A stretch of DNA of 52,045 nt. It comes from Desulfobacteraceae bacterium. GTDB lineage: Bacteria > Desulfobacterota > Desulfobacteria > Desulfobacterales > Desulfobacteraceae. Below are positions 43,898 to 52,045 of this stretch, in pieces; the stretch's first letter is position 1; each line of letters opens with the position of its first letter. The position numbers and the translations under genes were made by a program. The stretch lies in assembly GCA_024227235.1 (NCBI GenBank), contig JAAEKY010000020.1, forward strand, positions 1-52,045, read 5' to 3'. Under the pieces are notes generated by a model. The model saw only the letters and a list, made by a program, of their open reading frames with translations, was not told the DNA's origin and did no database searches.

Positions 43898-46276
43898 ATG
43901 GCTGAAAAACTGACCTATGAAGAATTGGAACAGCAAGTGAAAGAATTAAAGATCGCACTGGGTGATATCGAACAGAAGAAGGCAATAAATATTTTTAGCC
44001 CGGAAGAGAGACGGTTTAAGGAAATTATCAGGAAATCATCTGATTCTATTGTAATTCTTAATAAAGATGGACTGCAAACTTATGTTAATGATGCTGTCGA
44101 AAAACATCTGGGTTTTAAACCGGATGAATTAATAAATATTTCTGTAATTGAAAAAATGATTCATCCTGATGATCAACAAAAAACTCTGACAGCTTTTGAG
44201 GAAATAATAGAACACGGGCAAGGGGGTGTTCAATATCGGCATAAACATAAGAATGGATCGTGGGTATATCTTGAAGCATGGGGGACAAATCAGCTAAATA
44301 ATCCTGATATTCAAGGGGTGGTTGTTAATGTTCGAAATATCACTGAATGGAAGAAGACAGAAAAAGCACTAAAAATAGCTGAAACAACCAACAGAAATAT
44401 ATTTTTAAATTCACAGATCGGATTATTTAGAACAGATATTAATACAGGTTTGCTTCTGGATGCCAATGATACTGTAGCACGGTTTTTTGGTTACAAAGAC
44501 AGAAATGAACTTTTAGCTGAGCCTTTTAAAATTTCAGAAAGATATATTGACAGTAAAGATCGTGAAAGAATGATTTCCATATTAATGAAAGATGGGAAGT
44601 TTAAAAATTTCGAAGCGCGCTTCAAGCGCAATGATGGATCAGTAATGTGGAATCGTTATTCTGGGAAACTTATTTCCGATAATGGATGGATCGAAGGTGT
44701 CTCTGAAGATATAACTAAAGAAAAACAAACTGAGAAAGCATTGCAGGAAAGCGAGTCCTATCTTCAAAGTGTGTTTGGGGCTGTACCTGTCGGAATTTGT
44801 TTTATGAAGGATCGTATGTATCAGCGCGTAAACCCGAATTGGTGCGATAGTTTTGGTTACTCTGAGGAGAGTCTTTTGGGAAGATCTACTGAATTTCTTT
44901 ATGAAAATAAGGAAGAATATGAACGTGTGGGCGAGGAAATATATGAACAGATCCTTGAACATGGGATTGCTTCAACTCATACTATGTTGAAACGCAACGA
45001 TGGTGAATTTCGAGCTGTTGATCTGATAGCAAAGCCATTAAACGCTCAGGATATTTCAGAGGGTACCGTAGTTGTTGTTCATGACATCACGGACTTGAAA
45101 AAAGCTGTTACTGAAAAAATAAAAGCTCAAAAAATTATAGGGGAACAGAAAAAATTGGCTTTAGTTGGGCAAATAGCAGGTAAAATGGCCCATGATTTTA
45201 ACAATGTTTTGGCTGTTATAATGGGTAATGCTCAGCTTGCTCTTTTGGATAGTAAAGAAGCAAAAACAAAAAATACGCTTGAAAAAATATTCAATCAGAC
45301 ATTGCGTGGAAAAAATTTGACTAAAAATCTGGTTGCCTTTGCAAAAGATCAGGACCCTAAACAGGAGTTTTTTAGACTTAATGAAAAAATCGATCTTGTT
45401 ATAGATCTTCTAAAAAAGGATTTGGAGGAAATTGAGATTATAAAAGAGGGAAAACCTGGATTGCCAGACCTCCTTGCTGATCCCGGAATGATTGAGCATG
45501 GACTTGTAAATCTTATCCAAAATTCAATCCATGCCTTAAGTATGATCAAACAACCCAAAATCATAATTAGAACATATAAAATGGATGGCCTTCTATGTCT
45601 TGAAATTGAGGATAATGGGTGTGGTATTCCTAAAGAACATATCGGTAATATTTACGAACCATCTTTTACACTTAAAGGGAATAAAGATGTCACGGAGTCC
45701 TATCGAATTGATATTAAAGGAACCGGTTATGGAATGGCTAATGTAAAGAAGTATATAGAAATGCACAAAGGGAATATCCTTGTTGAATCAAAATCAGGTT
45801 CCGGAACAAAATTTACAATTAAGATACCAATTGTTGAAAAAGAATTAACAAGTGAAGAAAAAACAGTCATCCAGGAAGACACCTTACATTTTAGGAAATA
45901 TATTCTTCTTGTAGAAGACGAGCAATCTCTTTCTGAAGTACAATACAAAATATTAACACAAGAACCCTGTAACCATAAAGTCGACATGGCAATAAATGGG
46001 CAGGTAGCAATGGATTTGTTTGATAGGAATACGTATGATTTCGTAAGCCTTGATTATATTCTTCCAGGAAATATTAATGGTATGGATATATATAATTATA
46101 TTAGAGAAACTAATAAAAATATTCCAATATTGTTTGTCTCCGGGAATATAGAATTTTTGGAGTCCATAAAAGAACTTAAACAAATGGATATTAACATTGA
46201 TCACATATCAAAGCCCTGCCAGAATAAAGATTATGTAGACGGTATAAATAAATTACTGGATCAAACATTAGTCTAA
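43898..46276 (+). CDS. cytosolic hybrid histidine kinase with three PAS domains and receiver
   Basis: 792 residues, no membrane spans. Coil MAEKLTYEELEQQ at the start, then PAS domains at about 40-150, 160-275 and 285-410. HisKA has phospho-His in AGKMAHDFNNVLAV, HATPase spans about 525-650 (NSIHALS, DNGCGIP, GTGYGMANVKKYI), and a receiver lies at about 675-790 (LLVEDEQS, SLDYILPG, KPC). It autophosphorylates and may relay from its own receiver to an unknown His-transfer protein. GGAG lies nine bases before the chosen ATG; the in-frame ATG at 43874 is upstream of that site. It is isolated, and its signal is unknown. Confidence 0.93.
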   Translation: MAEKLTYEELEQQVKELKIALGDIEQKKAINIFSPEERRFKEIIRKSSDSIVILNKDGLQTYVNDAVEKHLGFKPDELINISVIEKMIHPDDQQKTLTAFEEIIEHGQGGVQYRHKHKNGSWVYLEAWGTNQLNNPDIQGVVVNVRNITEWKKTEKALKIAETTNRNIFLNSQIGLFRTDINTGLLLDANDTVARFFGYKDRNELLAEPFKISERYIDSKDRERMISILMKDGKFKNFEARFKRNDGSVMWNRYSGKLISDNGWIEGVSEDITKEKQTEKALQESESYLQSVFGAVPVGICFMKDRMYQRVNPNWCDSFGYSEESLLGRSTEFLYENKEEYERVGEEIYEQILEHGIASTHTMLKRNDGEFRAVDLIAKPLNAQDISEGTVVVVHDITDLKKAVTEKIKAQKIIGEQKKLALVGQIAGKMAHDFNNVLAVIMGNAQLALLDSKEAKTKNTLEKIFNQTLRGKNLTKNLVAFAKDQDPKQEFFRLNEKIDLVIDLLKKDLEEIEIIKEGKPGLPDLLADPGMIEHGLVNLIQNSIHALSMIKQPKIIIRTYKMDGLLCLEIEDNGCGIPKEHIGNIYEPSFTLKGNKDVTESYRIDIKGTGYGMANVKKYIEMHKGNILVESKSGSGTKFTIKIPIVEKELTSEEKTVIQEDTLHFRKYILLVEDEQSLSEVQYKILTQEPCNHKVDMAINGQVAMDLFDRNTYDFVSLDYILPGNINGMDIYNYIRETNKNIPILFVSGNIEFLESIKELKQMDINIDHISKPCQNKDYVDGINKLLDQTLV

Positions 46277-46477
46277 CGAAAAAACCTTGGTGTTTTATTT
46301 AAGACAGGTATCATTTATTGTTGAAATAGGCCAATTCCATATGTGGTATTGATTTTAATTTTTTGGGCGTTATTAATTTAGACAATATGGACAGTGTTGA
46401 ATCCTTGCGTTCTATTCAAATATACTTTCTGAAGGACGCAATTATAAGCTGTAGAGATATAAAATTGTTGGATCAGG
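46277..46477 (+). other. AT-rich spacer after the hybrid kinase
   Basis: This spacer holds no gene or clear hairpin. It is the first part of a 393-bp stretch that ends at the EamA transporter gene and otherwise contains only the small ORF at 46478-46648. Confidence 0.4.
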
Positions 46478-46648
46478 ATGAATCAAAATAATAAAAAGGT
46501 ACACTTTCAAATAGGCGGTCTGTTTAAGTTAAAAAATGTGTGTGTAAAAAGATATCTATTCTTTTCAAAGCATATTAAGAAATATATTGTGCCAATTGAT
46601 AATATTTCAACGGTACAAATTTTGGATAAATATGAAGAAACCAACTAG
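46478..46648 (+). CDS. possible 56-residue protein or remnant
   Basis: A short ORF of 56 codons (starts MNQNNKKVHFQIGG, ends ILDKYEETN). The pattern IGGLFKLKNVCVKRYLFF then YIVPIDNISTVQIL looks like strands of a small beta domain, as in PH-like or SHOCT-linked proteins, but I cannot assign it. It lies 21 bases before the EamA transporter gene and may be its leader cistron. The ribosome site (CAGG) touches the ATG and is poor. It may be a fragment of a longer, lost gene. Confidence 0.35.
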   Translation: MNQNNKKVHFQIGGLFKLKNVCVKRYLFFSKHIKKYIVPIDNISTVQILDKYEETN

Positions 46649-46669
46649 AACGGCTCCTGAATAAAGACG

Positions 46670-47563
46670 ATGAGTGCAAAGCTTAAAATAATAATGTCCA
46701 TGACAGTGTTCGGTACACTGGCATTATTTGTAAAAAATATTTCACTAGCACCAGAAGAGATCGCACTCTTCAGAGCCTTGATTGCATCTGTCGCCATCAT
46801 TCTTTATAAAGCTCTAATTGCTGAAAAACTCCTGCTCGGCCAGATAAAAAAAGAGCTCCCTATACTTTTTATATCCGGTGCTGCCATGGCATTCAACTGG
46901 ATTTTTTTGTTCAAAGCTTATCATTATACCTCTGTTTCTATTGCGACGCTCAGTTACTATTTTGCACCTGTTATTGTAATGATCGCCTCTCCCATACTCT
47001 TTAAGGAGATGTTAAGCCGTAAGCAAATCATCTGTTTTATTATGGCAACTATAGGGCTTGTGATGATCATTGGTGTAAGTGGTATAAATCAATCCTATGG
47101 TAATTTTACAGGAATCGCCTTTGGGCTGGCAGCAGCTGCTTTATATGCCACGGTGATCTTGTTAAATAAGTACATCAAATCCGTCACCGGCATTGATCGG
47201 ACATTAATTCAGTTTTTTGCCGCCATTATTATTCTGCTACCTTATATCTATCTGACTACAGGTATTCATATAACCAGTCTTGACCGGTGGGGACTGTTTA
47301 ACCTGTTGTTCCTCGGTATGGTTCATACTGGAATTACTTATTGCCTCTATTTTTCATCACTGAAAGATTTGAAAGGGCAGGAAGCTGCTATATTCAGCTA
47401 TATTGATCCTCTTGTTGCTATTATTATTTCTGTTATGGTTTTAAATGAATCCATGGATCTGGTTCAGATTATAGGTGGACTGATGATCCTTGGATTTACA
47501 TTATTCAATGAGCTTAATGTGGGCGTATTTACCAGCAAGAACAAAGGCAGGACTTCTGAATGA
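46670..47563 (+). CDS. EamA-family (DMT) transporter
   Basis: 297 residues, ten hydrophobic spans arranged as two EamA repeats of ~140 residues. Repeat 1 starts MSVTVFGTLALFVKN-like and contains PEEIALFRALIAS; repeat 2 contains LAAAALYATVILLNKY and GITYCLYFSSLKDLKGQEAAIFSYIDPLVAI. DMT proteins export or import small metabolites such as amino acids or nucleosides; the substrate cannot be told. It follows the short ORF at 46478 and converges with the broken kinase. Confidence 0.88.
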   Translation: MSAKLKIIMSMTVFGTLALFVKNISLAPEEIALFRALIASVAIILYKALIAEKLLLGQIKKELPILFISGAAMAFNWIFLFKAYHYTSVSIATLSYYFAPVIVMIASPILFKEMLSRKQIICFIMATIGLVMIIGVSGINQSYGNFTGIAFGLAAAALYATVILLNKYIKSVTGIDRTLIQFFAAIIILLPYIYLTTGIHITSLDRWGLFNLLFLGMVHTGITYCLYFSSLKDLKGQEAAIFSYIDPLVAIIISVMVLNESMDLVQIIGGLMILGFTLFNELNVGVFTSKNKGRTSE

Positions 47564-47634
47564 GATTTGAAAATTGAGGAAACCTTACTGCTTTACAATG
47601 ACTTGGATAATCAAAATTTCAAAGTCAATGATAT

Positions 47635-48291
47635 TTACATCTGTACGTAACAAAATGGCATTTGACTGAGGGGGTGTCTCATGTTAACTAATGGTACAGT
47701 GTACCCTTTTCGTTTTAACATCATTTTGATCATTTTTTGAACAGCAACATCATCATCAATAATCAGAACAGTTTTACCTTTTTGAGGCTTGTCCAAACTT
47801 TTTTCTGGTATGATACGTTCTTTTTTTTCTTCTCCACAAAACACTTTTATTACACCGATCTCTTGTGTGGCTTCAACAGCATTTTTCAATATAGATAGAA
47901 TTAACAGTTCTAATTGGTTTTTATCTGCCTTTATAAAGCAGCTTTTCACATTTATATGTTCTATCATCGTAAGCATTAGTGGTAGGTCATGTTTAAATTT
48001 TTCAATATTTTTTAAAACAAATTCTGATATCAGAATATTTTGTTCATGATATTTCCCACCCCTTGCATAAGCTAATAATGAGGATGTCAGGTGATTCATC
48101 TTTTTTGTAGAATTAGACATCTGTTTGATATATAGATTTAATCGTTTCAGTTCAGGATAATCCATTTTAATCATATCAATGTGCCCGGTGATAATTGAAA
48201 TGGGATTATTGAATTGATGGGCTATACCGCCTGATAAAGCACCCAGACTTTCAAGTTTTTTTAAATTTTGATTCGTTTTTTCATATTTTTT
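47635..48291 (-). pseudogene. broken hybrid histidine kinase fragment
   Basis: Starting just after the stop of the kinase at 48292-51099, the same frame reads KKYEKTNQNLKKLESLGALS then GGIAHQFNNPISIITGHIDM, a HisKA domain with its phospho-His. Then come a dimerisation helix and the first HATPase strands to ILKNAVEATQEIGVI. The ATP-binding D/G boxes are absent. It jumps from GEEKKERI directly to TVLIIDDDVAVQKMIKMML, the start of a receiver that ends after about 35 residues. The upstream sensor part and a proper start are missing. It is best seen as the remains of a kinase with an internal deletion and truncated ends; ATG 48174 could at most make a non-functional fragment. Confidence 0.65.
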
Positions 48292-51099
48292 TTATGCATC
48301 TAAAATTTCACGAACCTTACATGCAAGACTGTTCATGATGATAGGTTTTAACAAAACTCCTTTGATTCCAATTCCACTTGCAATTTTGGGGGTTATTTTT
48401 TCACTAAATCCTGTACACAAAATAATTTTTGCATCTGATTTTATTTTTAACACTTCTGATGCAAATTTATCCCCGGGCATTTTTGGCATGGCAAGATCAG
48501 TTATGATTAAATCAAATTTATCTGGGTTAGAGCGATATACTTCAAGCGCTTCTAAACTATTTGTCTTGAAAATTACTTTATATCCTATGCGTTCCAATAA
48601 CCTTTTCACCATTGTAACGATAGATTCCTCATCATCAACTAAAAATATCCTTTCTGTGCCACCTTGGATCTTCTTTCCCGCTTTTGAAATTTCTTTTTCA
48701 ACGTTTGCTTTTCCTACGGGGAGAAACACATTAAATTCTGTGCCCTTTTCAGGTTTACTATAAACTTGAATGGCACCATTCATACTTTTCACAATACCAT
48801 GAACAACAGAAAGGCCCATTCCCGTTCCTTTATCTTTTTCTTTTGTTGTAAAAAACGGATCAAAAATCTTTCGGGCTATCGCCTTAGACATCCCAACACC
48901 TGTATCCTTGATAGTTAAGCAGGCAAAATTTCCAGATTCCATACTCGGATCAATAAGCTCATTGGTTTTTAATTTAATTTCTTTTAATTTTATTTTCATA
49001 TCACCACCATGTTCTTCCATTGCATGATACGCATTGGTTGCAAGATTCATGATGATTTGGTGTATTTGTGTGGGATCAGCTTTGATTGGTCCACATGCAG
49101 GATCAATATCTTGCTGGATTTCTATCGTAGAAGGCATTGTGGATCTTATCATTTTAAGCACTTCTTTGAGGATATGTTGAATATTTAAAAGCATCATTTC
49201 GTTTTTTTCTTGACGAGAAAAAGTTAAAATTTGTTTTACTAAATCCTTAGCACGCAGAGCACTTGAATGAATTTCTTGAGCACTTTCTATGAAATCACTG
49301 TCCTTTGGCAAATCTTCCAGCAACATCTCTGAATGCCCAACAATAGGGAAAAGAATATTATTAAAATCATGAGCGATACCGCCAGCAAGGGTTCCAATAC
49401 TCTCCATTTTTTGACTTTGTATAAGCCTTGATTTCATTTTTTTAAAATCAGAAACATCTCTGAAAACAGTTAGTTTTGATACAGATCCATCAGTATGGAA
49501 TATCGGGGAATTTAATATTTGATAATCTTTATTATCCTTTGGACTCACAGTTTTATAGGTAATAGATTCACCTTCCATAACCTTTTCATGGATACACCAA
49601 GGACACTTATCATCAAGCCCATGCATTGCTTTGTAACAAGCCTCTCCAATTGCATTATACCCCACTCTTTTAATCATGGCAGAATTCATATATTCGATAT
49701 GAAACCCTGGAGAGCAAATGTAAACAGCATCTTCAAGTGATTCCATCATAGAACGATATTTTTCTTCGCTTTCGATTAAAGCCTCCTGGTAATTTTTTCG
49801 ATTTGTTATATCTCTTAATATACCAATAAAATATATTTTTTCGCCAATTTTTACCGGTGATGAATTAATATCTGAGTAAAATATGGATCCATCTTTACGT
49901 TTAACTGGTAAGTTTTCAATAACTCTTATTTTCTTTTTAGATATTTTCTCAAAAGCATCAATTATTGGGGCGACTTCCTTTTGAGGATGTATATCATGGA
50001 CAGATAATTTCAATATCTCATCATTATTATAACCAAGCATTTTACAGATAATTTTATTTGCGAATACAATTTTTTTTGTGTTTATATCACCGACCAAAAT
50101 ACCATCATTTGCATAATCAAATATTGCTCTGAAACGTTCCTCACTCTCTTGAAGCGATTTCTCTTTCTTTATCAAGTCTTCTTCAGCCTTTTTATGATCA
50201 GATATCCGCCTTTTCAACTTCCAATTAATATGTTCAATATCTTTCGCCCGTCTCCAGGATATTTGTGCGAATTGAATTGTAGCCACTAAAAATATTGTCA
50301 TCAACAGACCAACTATTAGGACAATTACTGGAAGGGAAGAATAGTCTTCACCTATCTTAGTGTTAAGTGCTTGCCACATCGATAAGATAATAGTGGCAAA
50401 ACCTATACCCACCGGGAATATTATCCAATTTGGAACCTTTATATTTTCATCTACTCCTTCAAGCCATGCAAGCATAAAAAGACCTAAACCGAGCATGAAA
50501 AAGCCAATGGCTGTATGGATAGCCATTTTTGTTAAACTTCCCCAGCCATAAGCTGTCTCAACATTACTCAAATAGCCCAAAAAAGAGACGGCACCCAATC
50601 CTGCAATAATTGATCCGAATATACCGATTACCATAGTGACTTTCTGAGTCTTATTGATACGGCCCAAAATTATTAAAGTGAATCCTGTGAGCCCAAAACA
50701 AAGAGCCGTGTTGGGAGCCATCCGTCCAGGATGTGATGTTTCTATAGTAATATAATGGTCCATTAAAAGTTGATCGACACCTAAATTTATGTTGAAAATA
50801 TATTGCAGTAGTGTTGAAAAACCAATAACAAAGGCCATCAAACCGAAAATAGTAACAATACGATTAAAGCCAAATGGTTTTAATAATAGCCCTATTCCAC
50901 AAATTAAAAATCCAAGGGCGGTGTTGAATTGCATCGGTACGAATATTGGCAATATTTGAATAATTGTTTCATTGTGGCTGAACCATCCAACAAGTACTAC
51001 AAGTCCAAGAGCAGTGGATAGACTCGCTAAAATTTTAGGTATTAAAAAAAAAATTGGGATACAATATGTTTTTCTGAATTCTCGATAAGTTTTCCTCAT
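48292..51099 (-). CDS. large membrane-bound hybrid histidine kinase with two PAS domains and receiver
   Basis: 935 residues. About eight membrane spans in residues 12-280 of no named class, a coiled coil (~285-320), and PAS domains at about 320-440 and 445-560. HisKA has LAGGIAHDFNNILFPIVG, HATPase has NLATNAYHAM, DTGVGMSKAI and GTGMGLSVVHGIV, and the receiver at about 815-930 has RIFLVDDEES, LIITDLAMPKMPG and KPI. The second PAS contains CYKAMHGLDDKCPWC, a Cys-rich loop seen in some PAS domains that may bind a metal or cofactor. It probably senses membrane or redox cues. A broken kinase fragment follows directly in the same frame. Confidence 0.93.
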   Translation of the reverse strand: MRKTYREFRKTYCIPIFFLIPKILASLSTALGLVVLVGWFSHNETIIQILPIFVPMQFNTALGFLICGIGLLLKPFGFNRIVTIFGLMAFVIGFSTLLQYIFNINLGVDQLLMDHYITIETSHPGRMAPNTALCFGLTGFTLIILGRINKTQKVTMVIGIFGSIIAGLGAVSFLGYLSNVETAYGWGSLTKMAIHTAIGFFMLGLGLFMLAWLEGVDENIKVPNWIIFPVGIGFATIILSMWQALNTKIGEDYSSLPVIVLIVGLLMTIFLVATIQFAQISWRRAKDIEHINWKLKRRISDHKKAEEDLIKKEKSLQESEERFRAIFDYANDGILVGDINTKKIVFANKIICKMLGYNNDEILKLSVHDIHPQKEVAPIIDAFEKISKKKIRVIENLPVKRKDGSIFYSDINSSPVKIGEKIYFIGILRDITNRKNYQEALIESEEKYRSMMESLEDAVYICSPGFHIEYMNSAMIKRVGYNAIGEACYKAMHGLDDKCPWCIHEKVMEGESITYKTVSPKDNKDYQILNSPIFHTDGSVSKLTVFRDVSDFKKMKSRLIQSQKMESIGTLAGGIAHDFNNILFPIVGHSEMLLEDLPKDSDFIESAQEIHSSALRAKDLVKQILTFSRQEKNEMMLLNIQHILKEVLKMIRSTMPSTIEIQQDIDPACGPIKADPTQIHQIIMNLATNAYHAMEEHGGDMKIKLKEIKLKTNELIDPSMESGNFACLTIKDTGVGMSKAIARKIFDPFFTTKEKDKGTGMGLSVVHGIVKSMNGAIQVYSKPEKGTEFNVFLPVGKANVEKEISKAGKKIQGGTERIFLVDDEESIVTMVKRLLERIGYKVIFKTNSLEALEVYRSNPDKFDLIITDLAMPKMPGDKFASEVLKIKSDAKIILCTGFSEKITPKIASGIGIKGVLLKPIIMNSLACKVREILDA

Positions 51100-51396
51100 A
51101 GGGCTAATTCCTCAAAAAATTGAAACTCTGTAAAAATAAAGATCATGTCAAGGTTTAGATCCAGGTTTACATAATGCGAAGAATTAACAAGTGGTGTTAT
51201 GCTTCTTCCAGCGACAGCAATCTATTTTGGATAAATTATTATGGTCTTTACAGCTTAATTGTTTTCAAAAAGTAAACTCTAAAATATACTAAAACAGTAG
51301 AAAATACTATAGGTAAAACTACCTATTTTAGCGGTATTTGTTATATTATGATTATCCAAACAAAAATTTTATCAGGGATAGTTATGTACAAGATAT
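51100..51396. other. AT-rich spacer
   Basis: Nothing convincing is seen. A weak palindromic run ACAGTAGAAAATACTATAG near 51293-51311 could be an operator, but this is not strong. Confidence 0.3.
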
Positions 51397-51821
51397 CTAT
51401 CTGCTGGGCCCATGATATTTCCTGAATAGGAAAAAATGAATTTTTAGTAAAATATTGAAGTAAATGGAAACCCAATATTTTTCTGTTGTACTTTTCTTAC
51501 CAGACAATTCAAATAATCTGACAGCAGCTTCTTGGATGAGATCTTCTTTTATCTCTTCAGGTATTTTGAATTTAAATCGAAAGTTTTTATAATACACTTT
51601 TTTCACCAGGTTATAAGCAATAGCTGGATTGAAATTCTCACGATTAATGATAATTTGCTTTTTTATGTAATTTTTAACAAAGACCCCGTTTTTTTTGCTC
51701 GCCTTGATGCAGCTCTGGTTAAAGCAAATTTCTTTTGAATTTGACCCACTGAATAATTTTTGGGAATAAATACTTTTTCTCTTTTTACTTCAACATCAGG
51801 TGTTACAACTGTTTCATGCAT
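51397..51821 (-). pseudogene. frameshifted ~141-residue gene, possible sigma-region-2-like protein
   Basis: An upstream part (51821-51663) begins MHETVVTPDVEVKREKVF, preceded by AAGGAG at ideal spacing, and ends after SRRAKKTG. A downstream part continues NYIKKQIIINRENFNPAIA and KKVYYKNFRFKFKIPEEIKE, DLIQEAAVRLFELSG, to 51397. The two join smoothly if one base is added in the T8 run at 51689-51696 (A8 on the coding strand), giving RAKKNGVFVKNYIKK. The phrase EDLIQEAAVRLFE followed by a Trp-containing helix recalls sigma-factor region 2, but this is weak. The break may be a base-calling error, true decay or phase variation. Confidence 0.6.
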
Positions 51822-51895
51822 GATTGTCTCCTTTGGTAATAAATTAGTTTTTAAAATGGTTTTATAAACAGCTCCCATTAAGATTGTTTCTAATA

Positions 51896-52045
51896 ATGGA
51901 AGACGGAAAAAGAGGCAGATTTTTTAGCGTCATCGACCTGGTTAACCAGCTCGAAACAGAAAAGCATTTGGACAAATCCGGCGCCCTTGCCAACCGGTTG
52001 GCAAATGTAGACTTCGTCATTCTTGATGAGCTGGGCTACTTGCCC
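51896..52045 (+). mobile_element. IS21-family istB fragment (ATP-binding helper), cut by window edge
   Basis: The open frame from 51896 to the edge reads GKRGRFFSVIDLVNQLETEK, ANRLANVDFVILDELGYLP, the middle of IstB-type AAA+ transposition helpers. VDFVILDELGYLP is the Walker B region. The N-terminal ~100 residues with Walker A are absent upstream, where the AT-rich host sequence stands instead. Codon choice (GCC, CTG, GGC) is GC-richer than the neighbours, suggesting recent arrival. Whether the rest continues outside the window is unknown. It may be the broken end of an insertion sequence. Confidence 0.75.

Noticed and set aside
43764-43985. minus-strand ORF over the start of the 792-residue kinase
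   Set aside because: It is antisense to a clear kinase N-terminus and has no homology.
1-52045. CRISPR array, prophage, restriction or toxin-antitoxin system
   Set aside because: I saw no regularly spaced repeats, cas, phage structural, methylase or toxin-like genes on either strand. The only mobile signal is the istB fragment.

Overview
The window is a clearly AT-rich bacterial chromosome segment from a Gram-negative organism. Markers are an IHF-alpha type DNA-bending protein, an AapJQMP periplasmic amino-acid transporter, a ClpS/ClpA/Aat N-degron set, YihY, FxsA, and many PAS/histidine-kinase/receiver proteins. The style of the signalling proteins (for example kinases opening MAEKLTYEELEQ) and the gene mix suggest Desulfobacterota, probably near Desulfobacteraceae; this is inference from gene content, not a phylogeny. 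Housekeeping genes dominate. There is no prophage, CRISPR array, rRNA operon or intact transposon. Mobile DNA is limited to an IS21-type istB fragment at the right edge.

Layout. 1-8.5 kb: a truncated TPR protein, an IscU-like scaffold, a DUF89/ARMT1-like protein, a J-domain protein, a YfcE-like phosphoesterase, a PAS-GGDEF cyclase, an M48 protease, ihfA, and a decayed hybrid-kinase remnant. 8.5-13.2 kb: purB, a receiver-DUF3369-HD-GYP protein, a repeat-rich spacer, and alanine dehydrogenase. 13.2-19.8 kb: a small unknown protein, an AmmeMemoRadiSam A protein, a TrpR/YerC regulator, a tRNA-Gly directly followed by a Nudix gene, a 3-beta-HSD/OleD-like reductase with YihY, and an fxsA-nitroreductase-HDOD operon. 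19.8-30.7 kb (minus strand): a hybrid kinase, lgt, aat, clpA, clpS, secA, an M23 peptidase and argC. 30.8-36 kb: a macro-domain protein and the aapJQMP operon. 36-41.5 kb: a hemolysin-III family protein, a strongly structured GC-richer spacer, a Nudix hydrolase abutting an M48-TPR membrane protease, a lipoprotein, a second IscU-like protein, a small conserved protein and KhpA. 41.9-52 kb: an orphan radical SAM/SPASM protein, YchJ, two large hybrid kinases with a broken kinase copy between, an EamA transporter, a frameshifted gene and the istB fragment.

Functional links. secA-clpS-clpA-aat-lgt reads as a compact protein-fate block: Aat tags substrates, ClpS recognises them, ClpA unfolds them, while SecA and Lgt handle export and lipoproteins. 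aapJQMP with ald fits amino-acid uptake and oxidation. The GGDEF and HD-GYP proteins bracket cyclic-di-GMP turnover. At least five genes are visibly damaged (TPR at 1.1 kb, kinase remnants at 8.2 and 48 kb, frameshifted gene at 51.7 kb, istB at the edge). This suggests ongoing decay of signalling and accessory genes, with base-calling error in a homopolymer possible for one of them.

No single locus is a proven new system. The best candidates for something undescribed are the folded RNA-like element at about 36.77-36.90 kb, the frameshifted gene at 51.4-51.8 kb, the orphan radical SAM gene with nearby mini-ORFs, and the dispersed hairpin repeat shared by 22.56 and 31.55 kb.
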